From Streptomyces lydicus (GTDB taxonomy: Bacteria; Actinomycetota; Actinomycetes; Streptomycetales; Streptomycetaceae): 64,000 bases of DNA. The DNA lies in contig NZ_RDTE01000003.1 of NCBI RefSeq assembly GCF_004125265.1, forward strand, positions 3,534,001 through 3,598,000. Reading direction: 5' to 3'. Position numbers and translations under genes: made by a program. Of the stretch, positions 38,700 through 47,935 are shown piece by piece; position 1 is the stretch's first letter; every line of letters begins with the position of its first letter. The notes under the pieces were generated by a model that ran no database searches, was not told the origin of the DNA, and was given only the letters and a program-made list of their open reading frames with translations.

Positions 38700-40550
38700 T
38701 TACGTCGTGACCTCGAAGGATTTCTTCTCGATCAACGTGCCGTCCTTGAAGCAGAACCGGAAGACAGGGTCCTTCCCCCAGATGCTGCCGAACTCCGTGG
38801 AATTGAGGCTGAGGCACTTCGCCCCCTCCGGCACGGGCGGTGCGCCCTTGTCGAGGCCTTCGGCCAGGAACGTGGCGCCGTCCGGCAACTGCTTGCGCAC
38901 CTCGGCCTCGGGCCGGCCCACCTTCACCGCTGCGTACTCCTTCGGTTCGATCATTGCCTTGTCCATTTCGCTCATGAGGAAGATCCCACCGACGACGCCG
39001 GTCACCAGCAGCAGGGCGATCAGTGCCGCCACACCGCAACCGATGGCTATGCCGCTGCATCTCTTGCCCCTGCTCCTTGCCTTGGCCAGCTCCTTCGGCC
39101 GACCGTTCCATTCGATGACCGGATCAGTTTCGCCGAGCGAACCCGCCGAAATCTGCTGCCGAAAGTCGGCGGTTGGATCAACGAACGTCGCCATTGCCCT
39201 GCTGGGCAAGGAACCCGTGGCACCGGCGTCCGACGAGGTGTACGGCAGCACACCCGCCAGCCGGAAGCCGCCGTCCGCCATCGGGCCCGCATGCACCATG
39301 CCTCCGACGACCCGGGCCCTCTCCTCGAGCCCGGTCAGCCCCTGACCGCCGCTCACCACGCTCCGGCCGTCGTCCGCGATCCCGGGCGCGGGACCGTTCG
39401 CGATCTCCACGACCAACGAGTCCGGTTCATAGCGCAGTGCGATGGTGATCGAGGCGCCCGGGGCGTGCTTGTGGGCGTTGGTCAGGCCCTCCTGGGCTAT
39501 CCGGTACGCCGCGTGACCGGCGGCCGGGGCGAGCGGGCGCACCTCGCCCGAGCGCCGCAGCTCCACGGCCGTACCGGCGCTCCGGGACACCGCCACCAAG
39601 CGCTCGATGCCTGCCACCCCTCGCGCAGACGCCTTGGCGTCCTCCTCTCCCATGGCCTCAAGGGCAGGGGCGGGGGTGTCTCCGGGGGGCGCCGAGGGAG
39701 CGGCCCCGTCCCCCGGGTCGTGGGCACCGTCCCGCAGCAGCCCCACCACCTCGCGCAGCTCGTGCATCGCGCCCACCGACGCCTCCCGCAGCACCCCCAC
39801 GGCCTCCCGCTGCCGCCCGGTCAGCTCGCGGTCCACCTCCAGCGCTCCGGTGTGCACCGAGATGAGGGCGAGCTGATGGCCGAGGCTGTCGTGCATGTCC
39901 TGCGCGATGCGCTGGCGCTCGCGCATGCGGGCCTGTCCGACGATCATCGCGCGTTCGCGCAGCAACTGGGTGTTGTACTCCCGCAGGGTGTCCAGCAGCG
40001 TGCGCCGCTGTGACCAGTAGCGGCCGGCGAGGCCGGGAACGACGGTCGTGACCAGCGTCACCAGGACGCCTATGCCCAGAATCGCCGGCGTGACACGGGG
40101 CCACTCCTGCCAGAGTTCCAGGCCGAAGCTGAGGGCATACGCAAAGGCGAAGGTGCCGGTCGCCCTGCCGACCCCGACGATCCGGCGGCCGGCCGACCAG
40201 CCGACGACGGGGGTCAGCGGGGCGAGACCGGCGAACGCGGCCGCACCCACGATGGTCACCAGCAGGACGGTCCCGGGCAGCACCCGGCGCAGCTGCAACA
40301 GCAGTCCGGCAGCCAGAGCGACGGTAATGATCTGTACCGCGTCACCGTGGCGCAGGGCCTCGATCACCGCCGCCGACGTCCCCAGCACCAGGCTCAGCAG
40401 CAATTCGCCCACAATGCGCCCGAGCGGCCACATCCCGGGATCGAAGAGAGTCCTGCCCGGATCGGCCAGCCGCTGGAACGCCCCACGCAGCCTTGCCGCC
40501 GGCGCCTGGCGAGCGCGCCTCACCCGCTCCATACCTTCCACACCTGTCAC
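38700..40550 (-). CDS. Histidine kinase with extra C-terminal extracytoplasmic domain
   Basis: A 616-residue NarL-type sensor kinase. About five membrane helices (residues 45-175) are followed by HisKA_3 with phosphorylated His220 (ERQRIAQDMHDSLGHQL) and HATPase_c (about 340-440, AQEGLTNAHKHAPG and GGQGLTGLEERA). Unusually it continues: a linker, another helix at 499-525, and a final 90-residue domain outside the cell with two cysteines (579 and 600) and a SmpA/BamE-like opening (VKVGRPEAEVRKQLPDG). This end may be the true sensor. The start is uncertain among GTG 40550, GTG 40541 and ATG 40532. Confidence 0.87.
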   Translation of the reverse strand: MTGVEGMERVRRARQAPAARLRGAFQRLADPGRTLFDPGMWPLGRIVGELLLSLVLGTSAAVIEALRHGDAVQIITVALAAGLLLQLRRVLPGTVLLVTIVGAAAFAGLAPLTPVVGWSAGRRIVGVGRATGTFAFAYALSFGLELWQEWPRVTPAILGIGVLVTLVTTVVPGLAGRYWSQRRTLLDTLREYNTQLLRERAMIVGQARMRERQRIAQDMHDSLGHQLALISVHTGALEVDRELTGRQREAVGVLREASVGAMHELREVVGLLRDGAHDPGDGAAPSAPPGDTPAPALEAMGEEDAKASARGVAGIERLVAVSRSAGTAVELRRSGEVRPLAPAAGHAAYRIAQEGLTNAHKHAPGASITIALRYEPDSLVVEIANGPAPGIADDGRSVVSGGQGLTGLEERARVVGGMVHAGPMADGGFRLAGVLPYTSSDAGATGSLPSRAMATFVDPTADFRQQISAGSLGETDPVIEWNGRPKELAKARSRGKRCSGIAIGCGVAALIALLLVTGVVGGIFLMSEMDKAMIEPKEYAAVKVGRPEAEVRKQLPDGATFLAEGLDKGAPPVPEGAKCLSLNSTEFGSIWGKDPVFRFCFKDGTLIEKKSFEVTT

Positions 40551-40650
40551 GGAGCCACGTTAAGCACCCCTTCCCGCCGCCGATACCACCCTTCGTCGCG
40601 ACGTACAGCAACCAAAGTCGTGCCGACGACTCCGGCGTCTCACCGTCACC

Positions 40651-43599
40651 TCAGGTGCCCTCGTCCTCCTCCCCCGACACCGCCTCGCCCAGAGCCTCCG
40701 CCAGCACCTCTGCCAGATGACGTCCCGGCCGGTCGCCCAGCTGATCGAGTTGGGTGCGGCAGGAGAATCCGTCCGCAAGAACCTCTGTCCCCTCGGGGGC
40801 TTCCCTTACGGCGGGCAGGAGTTGGTCCTCGGCGCAGGCCACCGAGACGTCGTAGTGGCCGCGCTCGAAGCCGAAGTTGCCGGCCAGGCCGCAGCAGCCG
40901 CCGGTCAGCCGGCCGGTGAGGCCCGCGCGCTCGCGCAGGCGGCGGTCGGCGGCGTCGCCGAGGACCGCGTGCTGGTGGCAGTGGGTCTGGCCGGCTACGG
41001 GGCGGTCGATGCGTGGGGGCTGCCAGTCGGGGGCCAGCTCCTCCAGGGCCTGCGCGAAGGTCTTCACGGAGCGGGACAGTTGGGCGGCACGGGGGTCGTC
41101 GGGCAGCAGTTCCGGGAGGTCCGTGCGGAGGGCGGCGGCGCAGCTGGGTTCGAGGACGACCAGGGGGCGGCCGTCACGGAGGAGGGGGCTCAGGGTCTCG
41201 ACCGTGCGGCGCATGACGGTGCGGGCCTGGTCGAGCTGGCCGGTGGAGACATAGGTCAGGCCGCAGCACAGGGGGCGGTGCAGGCGGGGCAGGCTGGGCT
41301 GGGGCAGGGCGCCGCCCGGCCGGCGCAGCGGGGCGGTGGGCGGCAGGAGCGGGCGCAGTCCGGCCGCCTCCAGGACGCGTACGGCGGCGCGGCCGACCTC
41401 CGGGGAGAGGTGGTTGGTGAAGGTGTCGGGCCACAGGATGACCGTGCGGCCGCCGGCCGGGGCCCCGGCGTTGGCCGCCGTCTTGCGCCGGCGCCACCAC
41501 CAGCGGGTGAACGTCTCCGTGGCCAGCCGGGGGATCGGGCGTTCGGGTGCGATCCCGCCGAGGCGTTTGGCGACGGCGGCCAGCGGTGTACGGGCGAGGG
41601 CGTTGAGGACAGGGGCGGCGGGGGCCGCGGCCCGCAGCCACTGGGGGAGGCGGCCCATGGAGTAGTGGGCGGCGGGGCGCAGCCGGCCCTTGTAGTGGTG
41701 GTGCAGGAACTCCGCCTTGTAGGTGGCCATGTCGACCCCTACGGGGCAGTCGCTGCGGCAGCCCTTGCAGGACAGGCACAGGTCGAGGGCGTCGCGTACC
41801 TCCGGCGACTGCCAGCCGTCCGTGATCACCTCGCCCGCCAGCATCTCGTGCAGCAGCCGGGCCCGGCCGCGGGTGGAGTGCTGCTCCTCCCCGGTAGCCC
41901 GGAAGGACGGGCACATCACGTCCGTCGAGCCCGGGGCGGTGGTGGCGTTACGGCACTTGGCGACGCCGACGCAGCGCCGTACGGCCGCGGAGAAGTCCCC
42001 GTGGTCGTGCGGGTAGCCGAACTCGACCGGGACCGGGCGCTTGGGCAGCAGTTCGAAGCGCAGGTTCTCGTCGAGGCGGGCGGGACGGACCAGCATGCCG
42101 GGGTTGAGCCCGGCGGCCGGGTCCCAGAGCGACTTGAACCGTTCGAAGACGCCGACGAGCTCGGAGCCGTACATCTTCGGGAGCAGTTCGGCGCGGGCCT
42201 GGCCGTCGCCGTGTTCGCCGGAGAGCGAGCCGCCGTGCGCGACGACCAGCTCGCCCAGGTCGTGGGAGAACTCCCGGAAGCGGCGGATGCCGGGGTCGGT
42301 GAGCAGATCGAAGTCGATACGGATGTGGATGCAGCCGTCGCCGAAGTGGCCGTAGGGGGTGCCGCGCAGGCCGTGCTGGGCGAGCAGGGCGCGGAAGTCC
42401 CGCAGATACGGGCCGAGCTGTGCCGGGGGAACGGCGCAGTCCTCCCAGCCGGGCCAGGCCTCACTGCCGTCGGTCAGCCGGGTGGCGGTGCCGGAGGCGT
42501 CCTCGCGGATGCGCCACAGGGCGCGCTGGCCGGCCGGGTCGGTGACGAGGGTGTGGTCGGTGGCGCCGTCCGAGGCCGCCGCCCGGCACAGTGCCTCGGC
42601 GCGGGCCGCCGCCGCGCCGGGGCTCGCGCCGCCCATCTCGACGAACAGCCAGGCGCCGCCCTTGGGCAGCCCGGCCGCGTCGCCCACCAGGTCGGCAGCC
42701 ATCCCCTCGACGGTCATCGGCTTGTACGGAAGGAGGGTGTGCGCGGCCTCGGCGGCGGCGCTCTCGTCGGGGTAGCCGAGGACGGCCAGGGCACGGGCGG
42801 CCGGGGTCTCCACGAGCCGTACGGTCGCCTCGGTCAGCACCCCGAGGGTGCCCTCGCTGCCGGTGAGGGCACGGGCGAGGTCGGTTCCCGCTTCCGGGAG
42901 CAGCGCGTCCAGGGCGTAGCCGGAGATCCGGCGCGGGAGGTCGGGGTAGCCGGTGCGCAGCAGCGCCAACTCGGCGTCGACCAGCGCTTTCACGCCGTCC
43001 CGCAGGCGCGGCGGGAGTCCGGTGGGGGCACCGGTGCGGTCCGTGCCGCGGCCGGCCCGTACCTGCTCGCCGCCATATGTCAGCAGCTCCAGTTCGCGGA
43101 CGCTGTCGGCGGTGGTGCCCCAGGCCACCGAGTGCGAGCCGCAGGAGTTGTTGCCGATCATGCCGCCGAGGGTGCAGCGGCTGTGGGTGGAGGGGTCGGG
43201 GCCGAAGGTCAGTCCGTGCGCTCCGGCCGCCGCCCGCAGGTCGTCCAGGATGACGCCGGGCTGGACGACGGCGGTGCGGGCGGCGGGGTCCAGGGACACG
43301 ATGCGCCGCATGTGCCGGGTGAAGTCCAGCACCACGCCGACGCCGGTCGCCTGCCCGGCGATACTGGTCCCGCCGCCGCGCGGCACCACCGGTACCCCGT
43401 GCTCCCGGCACACCCGCAGCGCCGCCGCGACATCCTCGGCGTCCCGGGGCGCGACCACCGCCCTGGGCACCCGCCGGTAGTTGGACGCGTCCATCGTCAT
43501 CAGCGCCCGGTCGGCCGCGGCGAACGAGACCTCCCCCCGCACCGCGGCCGCCAACTCCTTCTCCAGGTTCCGCTTCTCCGTCTCCGTACGATCAGCCAT
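40651..43599 (-). CDS. FAD-linked oxidase / Fe-S oxidoreductase fusion (GlcD-type)
   Basis: A 982-residue fusion. The N-terminal FAD_binding_4 domain (about residues 35-215, VVPRGGGTSIAGQATG, IGNNSCGSHS), the FAD-linked oxidase C domain (to about 510), a 4Fe-4S segment (CLSCKGCRSDCP, about 607-622) and two CCG domains (CCGLTYVSTG and CCGLAGNFGFERG) resemble D-lactate or D-2-hydroxyglutarate dehydrogenases that pass electrons to the quinone pool. All cluster cysteines of the first site are present. It is not in an obvious operon, and the exact 2-hydroxyacid is not predictable. Confidence 0.9.
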   Translation of the reverse strand: MADRTETEKRNLEKELAAAVRGEVSFAAADRALMTMDASNYRRVPRAVVAPRDAEDVAAALRVCREHGVPVVPRGGGTSIAGQATGVGVVLDFTRHMRRIVSLDPAARTAVVQPGVILDDLRAAAGAHGLTFGPDPSTHSRCTLGGMIGNNSCGSHSVAWGTTADSVRELELLTYGGEQVRAGRGTDRTGAPTGLPPRLRDGVKALVDAELALLRTGYPDLPRRISGYALDALLPEAGTDLARALTGSEGTLGVLTEATVRLVETPAARALAVLGYPDESAAAEAAHTLLPYKPMTVEGMAADLVGDAAGLPKGGAWLFVEMGGASPGAAAARAEALCRAAASDGATDHTLVTDPAGQRALWRIREDASGTATRLTDGSEAWPGWEDCAVPPAQLGPYLRDFRALLAQHGLRGTPYGHFGDGCIHIRIDFDLLTDPGIRRFREFSHDLGELVVAHGGSLSGEHGDGQARAELLPKMYGSELVGVFERFKSLWDPAAGLNPGMLVRPARLDENLRFELLPKRPVPVEFGYPHDHGDFSAAVRRCVGVAKCRNATTAPGSTDVMCPSFRATGEEQHSTRGRARLLHEMLAGEVITDGWQSPEVRDALDLCLSCKGCRSDCPVGVDMATYKAEFLHHHYKGRLRPAAHYSMGRLPQWLRAAAPAAPVLNALARTPLAAVAKRLGGIAPERPIPRLATETFTRWWWRRRKTAANAGAPAGGRTVILWPDTFTNHLSPEVGRAAVRVLEAAGLRPLLPPTAPLRRPGGALPQPSLPRLHRPLCCGLTYVSTGQLDQARTVMRRTVETLSPLLRDGRPLVVLEPSCAAALRTDLPELLPDDPRAAQLSRSVKTFAQALEELAPDWQPPRIDRPVAGQTHCHQHAVLGDAADRRLRERAGLTGRLTGGCCGLAGNFGFERGHYDVSVACAEDQLLPAVREAPEGTEVLADGFSCRTQLDQLGDRPGRHLAEVLAEALGEAVSGEEDEGT

Positions 43600-43755
43600 G
43601 TCTCCAGCCTGCCCACTGGGGCGGGTTCATGGGCGGTGGGCGGGGCCGATCGTCGGGGCGAGTCGCGGCCAGGGGCGGGGCGAGTCGTGGCCCTCAGCCG
43701 GAGGGGACGGCCGTCAGCCGGGAAGGAACGACCGTCAGCCGGAGAGGAACAGCCG

Positions 43756-45348
43756 TCAGCCGGGAAGGGAAGCGGCGACCGGCGTCCGGCCCGCCCCAAC
43801 GGCCCCGCCCGGGTGGAAGCGAAAGACGTTCTCCGGGTCATGGCGGGCCTTGAGCCCGGCCAGCCGCCGGTGCTCGTCGGCGTCGTGCACACTGCGCGCC
43901 ACCTCTTCGGCATCCGGCCGCTCCCCGTGCCCGCCGAAGAGGAAGTTCACGCTCCGGCCGAGCCGCCAGGGCGCGACGGCCGCCAGCGCCTCGGCGTGCA
44001 GCGCCCGTACGGTCGTGACGGCGGCATCGGGCCGCCCGTCGGAGCACCGCATATCGGGGGCGCCCGGCCCCTCGCCCGCTTCCGGTCCGATCAGCGGCGA
44101 CAGCAGCCGCAGGGCGAACCGGGCGTCCCGGTGGCCGACGGAACCGGCCGCCCCATCTGGCCCGCCCGGCTTCGCCATCGCGCCCCCGAGGTGGTTGAGC
44201 TGGACCACGCACATGACCGGGGCGGCGGGCCCGGTCAGTCCCACCACCCGCTGCAGCGCGGCCGCGTCCAGCCCGCTGAGCAGTGCGTTGTCTCCGTCGT
44301 AGGCATGCGGATCACTCGGGTCGCGGTGAATGGTGTGCGACTCGGCGTACGGCATCTCGCGCAGGTCGTCGCTCACCCGCGGCCCCACCGCCCGCAGCGG
44401 CGCCACCAGCCGCTCACCCTCCGCGGCGCTCCCCGTAGAGGCGATCCGGATGTGCAAGAGGTAGCGGCCGCGCAGCGCCTCGGGCAGCTGCGGGAGGTCC
44501 GGGTACACGATCAGCGCGAGCGACGAGGTCAGCTCGTCAGGGACGGTCGCGGTCCAGTCCAGATACGCCGCCAGCGCCGCGTCGATCCGGTCCTCGCCGA
44601 ACACCAGCTGCCCGCCGTACAGCCGCGCCACCGGCACCAGTCCGAACTCCATCGCGGTCACCACCCCCAGGCCGTGGCCGCCGCCGAGCAGCGCCCGGAA
44701 CAACCCGGGGTCGGTCTCCGCGGTGACGTGCCGCAGCCGGGCGTCGGCGGTGACGAGGGCGACGGACCGCACGTGATCGGCGGCGAAGCCATACGTACGG
44801 GCCAGCACCCCGATGCCGCCCCCGAGGGTGTACGAGATGACGCCCACGCCCGGGGAGGAGCCGTTGAGCGGCGCGAGCCCGTAGGGGGCCGCGGCCTCGA
44901 CGACCTGTCCCCATACGGCGCCCGCCTCGGCCCGCGCGGTGCCGGCCGCCGCGTCCACCCGCACCCCCGCCATCCGCCGGGTACTGATCAGCAGCCCGCC
45001 GTCGGTGGCCGAGGACAGCCCGTGCCCGGTGGCCTGGACGGCGACCGGCAGGCCCTGCGCGCGGGCGAAGCGCACCGCGGCGACGACGTCCCCGGCGCAC
45101 TCCGCGCCGACGATCACGGCGGGCCGGTGCCGGTACGCCCGCTGGAACCCGGACCGTTCGGCGTCGTAGCCGTCGTCTCCGGGGACGAGCACGGGGCCCC
45201 GGCACTCCCGGACCAGGGCGGGGAGGGCGGGGAGGGCGGGGAGGGCGGGGAGGGCGGCGGGGTCGTATGCGTAGGTGCCGGCATTGGTGTCGGCCTGGCC
45301 GTATGGGTTGTCGGCGTGGTGCGCCCGTGCGAGGTGGTTGTTCTCCAT
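43756..45348 (-). CDS. FAD-linked oxidoreductase, berberine-bridge (BBE) type
   Basis: A 530-residue FAD-binding oxidoreductase. The FAD_binding_4 domain spans about residues 75-240, with the His that binds FAD covalently in QATGHGLSS; the second covalent residue (Cys) of bicovalent members is absent (LGGGIGVLARTYG). The C-terminal BBE motif FRFHPGG is present. It may oxidise a sugar, alkaloid or secondary metabolite. The ATG at 45348 is preferred; ten codons more are open upstream. A (Pro-Ala-Leu)n stretch near residue 35 is coded by a 9-bp repeat. It is divergent from a WYL regulator. Confidence 0.87.
   Translation of the reverse strand: MENNHLARAHHADNPYGQADTNAGTYAYDPAALPALPALPALPALVRECRGPVLVPGDDGYDAERSGFQRAYRHRPAVIVGAECAGDVVAAVRFARAQGLPVAVQATGHGLSSATDGGLLISTRRMAGVRVDAAAGTARAEAGAVWGQVVEAAAPYGLAPLNGSSPGVGVISYTLGGGIGVLARTYGFAADHVRSVALVTADARLRHVTAETDPGLFRALLGGGHGLGVVTAMEFGLVPVARLYGGQLVFGEDRIDAALAAYLDWTATVPDELTSSLALIVYPDLPQLPEALRGRYLLHIRIASTGSAAEGERLVAPLRAVGPRVSDDLREMPYAESHTIHRDPSDPHAYDGDNALLSGLDAAALQRVVGLTGPAAPVMCVVQLNHLGGAMAKPGGPDGAAGSVGHRDARFALRLLSPLIGPEAGEGPGAPDMRCSDGRPDAAVTTVRALHAEALAAVAPWRLGRSVNFLFGGHGERPDAEEVARSVHDADEHRRLAGLKARHDPENVFRFHPGGAVGAGRTPVAASLPG
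45216..45251. repeat. 9-bp tandem repeat coding (Pro-Ala-Leu)n
   Basis: Four near-perfect units GGGCGGGGA within the 5' part of the BBE gene, in frame, so length changes would not break the protein. Confidence 0.8.
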
Positions 45349-45402
45349 ACCGCGCACCCTGCCGCGATAACGTGACACCCGCCGTCATATATAAAGTCGC
45401 CT

Positions 45403-46509
45403 GTGAAATCGGACCGGCTGCTCTCGATCCTGCTGCTCCTCCAGACCCGTGGCCGGGTGCCGGCCGCGGAGCTCGCCGAGCGGCTGGAGGTCTCCACCCG
45501 GACCGTCTACCGCGATATCGAGTCGCTGTCGACGGCCGGGGTGCCGGTCTATGCCGAACGCGGTCGGCACGGCGGGATCGCGCTGCTGCCCGGCTTCCGT
45601 ACGGATGTCACGGGGATGACCACCGACGAGGCGCGCGCCCTGTTCATCCTGGCCGCGCAGGGCGCACACACCGCCCTCGGCCTGGACGAGGCGCTGGGCT
45701 CGGCGCTGCGCAAGGTGATGGCGGCGCTGCCCGCCCCGCACCGTCCTGCCGCGGAGCTGGCCGGCAGCCGCATCCTGGTCGACCCCGACAAGTGGATGAG
45801 CGGCCCGCGCCCCGCCGTCGACCTGGACGAGCTGCACACCGCCGTCTTCACCGACCGGCGGCTGCGCATCCGTTACCGCCACAGCGGCGAGACCCGGCTG
45901 CGGACGTACACCGTCGACCCGTACGGGTTGGTCGCCAAGGCAGGCACCTGGTACCTCGTCGCGGACCGGCGCGGCCGGCCACAGCTCTTCCGCGCCGACC
46001 GGGTGGCCTCGGCAACCCTCACCGACGCCCCCGTACGGCGCCGCGCGGGCGTCGAGCTCGCCGGGGTCTGGCAACAGCTGCGGCGCCAGGTCGAGGACCG
46101 GCCCGCGGACGTCAGGGTGACCGCCCGGATCCGCCGCAACCGCCTCGACCTCGCCGTACGGATCCTTGGCGCGGCGCTGACCGGACCACCCCGTACGGGT
46201 GACACCGGGGACTCCGGAAACGGCGAGAACTCCGGAAGCGGCGAGAACTCCGGTACCGGCAGGGCGACTGACGACACCGGGACCCACGAGGAGGGCGAGG
46301 AGAAGGACGCCACCGGGAACACCGAAAACGACTGGGCAATCATCGAGCTGGCCTACCCGGTCATCAGCGCCGTCCGTCAACTGCTCCAGTTCGGCGACTC
46401 CCTCGAAGTGCTCGACCCGCCCGAGGCCCGCCGGGTGATGGCCGACGCCGCGGCCGCCCTCACCACCGTCTACGCGGACGACCAACCCGAGCGCCCCACC
46501 ACCGGGTAG
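45403..46509 (+). CDS. WYL-domain (YafY-type) transcriptional regulator
   Basis: A 368-residue regulator: winged helix-turn-helix (about residues 1-60, VPAAELAERLEVSTRTVYRD) and WYL domain (about 135-205, with YTVDPYGLVAKAGTWYLVA), then a WCX end. A Gly/Asn/Asp/Glu-rich insert of about 45 residues (coded at 46197-46329) interrupts the C-terminal domain. The GTG at 45403 has no ribosome binding site; TATAAA at 45390-45395 lies 7 bases upstream, so the mRNA may be leaderless. It is divergent from the BBE oxidoreductase. The last codons and stop are duplicated just downstream. Confidence 0.9.
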   Translation: MKSDRLLSILLLLQTRGRVPAAELAERLEVSTRTVYRDIESLSTAGVPVYAERGRHGGIALLPGFRTDVTGMTTDEARALFILAAQGAHTALGLDEALGSALRKVMAALPAPHRPAAELAGSRILVDPDKWMSGPRPAVDLDELHTAVFTDRRLRIRYRHSGETRLRTYTVDPYGLVAKAGTWYLVADRRGRPQLFRADRVASATLTDAPVRRRAGVELAGVWQQLRRQVEDRPADVRVTARIRRNRLDLAVRILGAALTGPPRTGDTGDSGNGENSGSGENSGTGRATDDTGTHEEGEEKDATGNTENDWAIIELAYPVISAVRQLLQFGDSLEVLDPPEARRVMADAAAALTTVYADDQPERPTTG

Positions 46510-46535
46510 CTCCCCGCGCCCCACCACCGGGTAGC
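46491..46535. repeat. 20-bp direct repeat spanning the WYL stop codon
   Basis: GCGCCCCACCACCGGGTAGC occurs at 46491-46510 and again at 46516-46535. The first copy contains the last codons and the TAG stop of the WYL gene. Confidence 0.9.
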
Positions 46536-46548
46536 GCGTCGCCCCTCC

Positions 46549-46608
46549 GGAATCCCCTCCGGAATCCCCTCCGGAATCCCCTCCGCGATCCCTTCCGGAA
46601 TCCCCTCC
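46549..46608. repeat. 12-bp tandem repeat, five units
   Basis: Units GGAATCCCCTCC run from 46549 to 46608; four are identical and the fourth in order differs at three positions. It is non-coding, between the WYL gene and serC. Confidence 0.9.
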
Positions 46609-46693
46609 CGAACCGTCCACCGTACGAGCACCCGGCATCTCATCCGCTGGACGTGCCGCCGAACCCCGCAGCACAACGGATTAGGCTTCCCCC

Positions 46694-47812
46694 GTGGCTG
46701 ATATCCAGATCCCCGCTGACATCAAGCCCGCCGACGGACGCTTCGGCGCGGGCCCCTCCAAGGTGCGTACGGAGGCGCTCGGCGCCCTCGCCGCCACCGG
46801 TAGCTCCCTTCTCGGCACGTCCCACCGCCAGGCCCCGGTCAAGAACCTGGTCGGCAAGGTGCGCGACGGCGTACGCGACCTCTTCCAGCTCCCCGAGGGC
46901 TACGAGGTCGTGCTCGGCAACGGCGGCTCCACCGCGTTCTGGGACATCGCGACGCACGGCCTGATCGAGCGCAAGTCCCAGCACCTCAGCTTCGGTGAGT
47001 TCTCCTCGAAGTTCGCCAAGGCAGCCAAGCTGGCGCCGTGGCTGGACGAGCCCACCGTCCTCTCCGCCGACCCGGGCAGCCACCCGGACCCGCAGGCGGA
47101 AGCGGGTGTGGACGTCTACGGCTTCACCCACAACGAGACCTCGACCGGTGTCGCCGCCCCCATCAAGCGGGTCGCGGGCGCCGACGAGGGCGCGCTGGTC
47201 CTGGTCGACGCCACGTCCGGCGCCGGCGGCCTGCCCGTGGACATCGCCGAGACCGACGTCTACTACTTCGCCCCGCAGAAGTCGTTCGCCTCCGACGGCG
47301 GTCTGTGGCTGGCGGCCTTCTCCCCCGCCGCCCTGGAGCGCGCCCGCGCCATCCACGCGTCCGGCCGCCACATCCCGGAGTTCTTCTCGCTGCCCACCGC
47401 GATCGACAACTCCCTCAAGAACCAGACGTACAACACCCCTGCGCTCTCCACCCTCTTCCTGCTCAACGAGCAGCTGGAGTGGATCAACGGCCAGGGCGGC
47501 CTGGACTGGGCGGTCGGCCGCACCGCCGCCTCCTCGCGCACCCTCTACGGCTGGGCCGAGGACTCCAAGTACGCCACCCCGTTCGTCACCGACTCGGCCA
47601 AGCGCTCGCAGGTCATCGGCACCATCGACTTCGACGACAACATCGACGCCGCGGCCGTCGCCAAGGCCCTGCGCGCCAACGGCATCGTCGACACCGAGCC
47701 CTACCGCAAGCTCGGCCGCAACCAGCTGCGGATCGCGATGTTCCCGGCGATCGACCCGTCGGACGTCGAGGCCCTGACGGCCTGCATCGACCATGTGATC
47801 GCCAAGCTGTAA
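46694..47812 (+). CDS. serC: Phosphoserine aminotransferase
   Basis: A 372-residue class V aminotransferase of the actinobacterial SerC type, converting 3-phosphohydroxypyruvate to phosphoserine in serine synthesis; some members also act in pyridoxal phosphate synthesis. The opening DGRFGAGPSKVRTEAL, the cofactor region TSGAGGLPVDIAETDVYYF and the PLP-binding lysine in FAPQKSFASDGGLW are clear. GTG start at 46694. It is monocistronic, with a strong terminator downstream. It lies in the conserved core part of the window. Confidence 0.95.
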   Translation: MADIQIPADIKPADGRFGAGPSKVRTEALGALAATGSSLLGTSHRQAPVKNLVGKVRDGVRDLFQLPEGYEVVLGNGGSTAFWDIATHGLIERKSQHLSFGEFSSKFAKAAKLAPWLDEPTVLSADPGSHPDPQAEAGVDVYGFTHNETSTGVAAPIKRVAGADEGALVLVDATSGAGGLPVDIAETDVYYFAPQKSFASDGGLWLAAFSPAALERARAIHASGRHIPEFFSLPTAIDNSLKNQTYNTPALSTLFLLNEQLEWINGQGGLDWAVGRTAASSRTLYGWAEDSKYATPFVTDSAKRSQVIGTIDFDDNIDAAAVAKALRANGIVDTEPYRKLGRNQLRIAMFPAIDPSDVEALTACIDHVIAKL

Positions 47813-47871
47813 CCGGCTGACGGCACCACGACCACGCACCACCAGCACCAGCACCAGCACCACCACCACCA

Positions 47872-47902
47872 CGGGCCCCGGCGGGCGAACCGCCGGGGCC
47901 CG
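47872..47902 (+). terminator. 13-bp hairpin terminator of serC
   Basis: CGGGCCCCGGCGG (47872-47884) pairs perfectly with 47890-47902 around the loop GCGAA. It also serves the convergent ABC permease gene. A CACCAG/CAC triplet run precedes it (47840-47871). Confidence 0.9.
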
Positions 47903-47935
47903 TTCGCTGCCCGGGTCCGGTCCACGCCCGGCAGC

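Noticed and set aside
40717..45375. A 1552-codon open frame on the plus strand
   Set aside because: It runs opposite two clear oxidoreductase genes. High GC leaves antisense frames open; composition is Gly/Ala/Arg-rich with no domain.
26813..46608. Short tandem arrays as possible CRISPR
   Set aside because: Units are 9-15 bp and directly adjacent, with no spacers and no cas genes.
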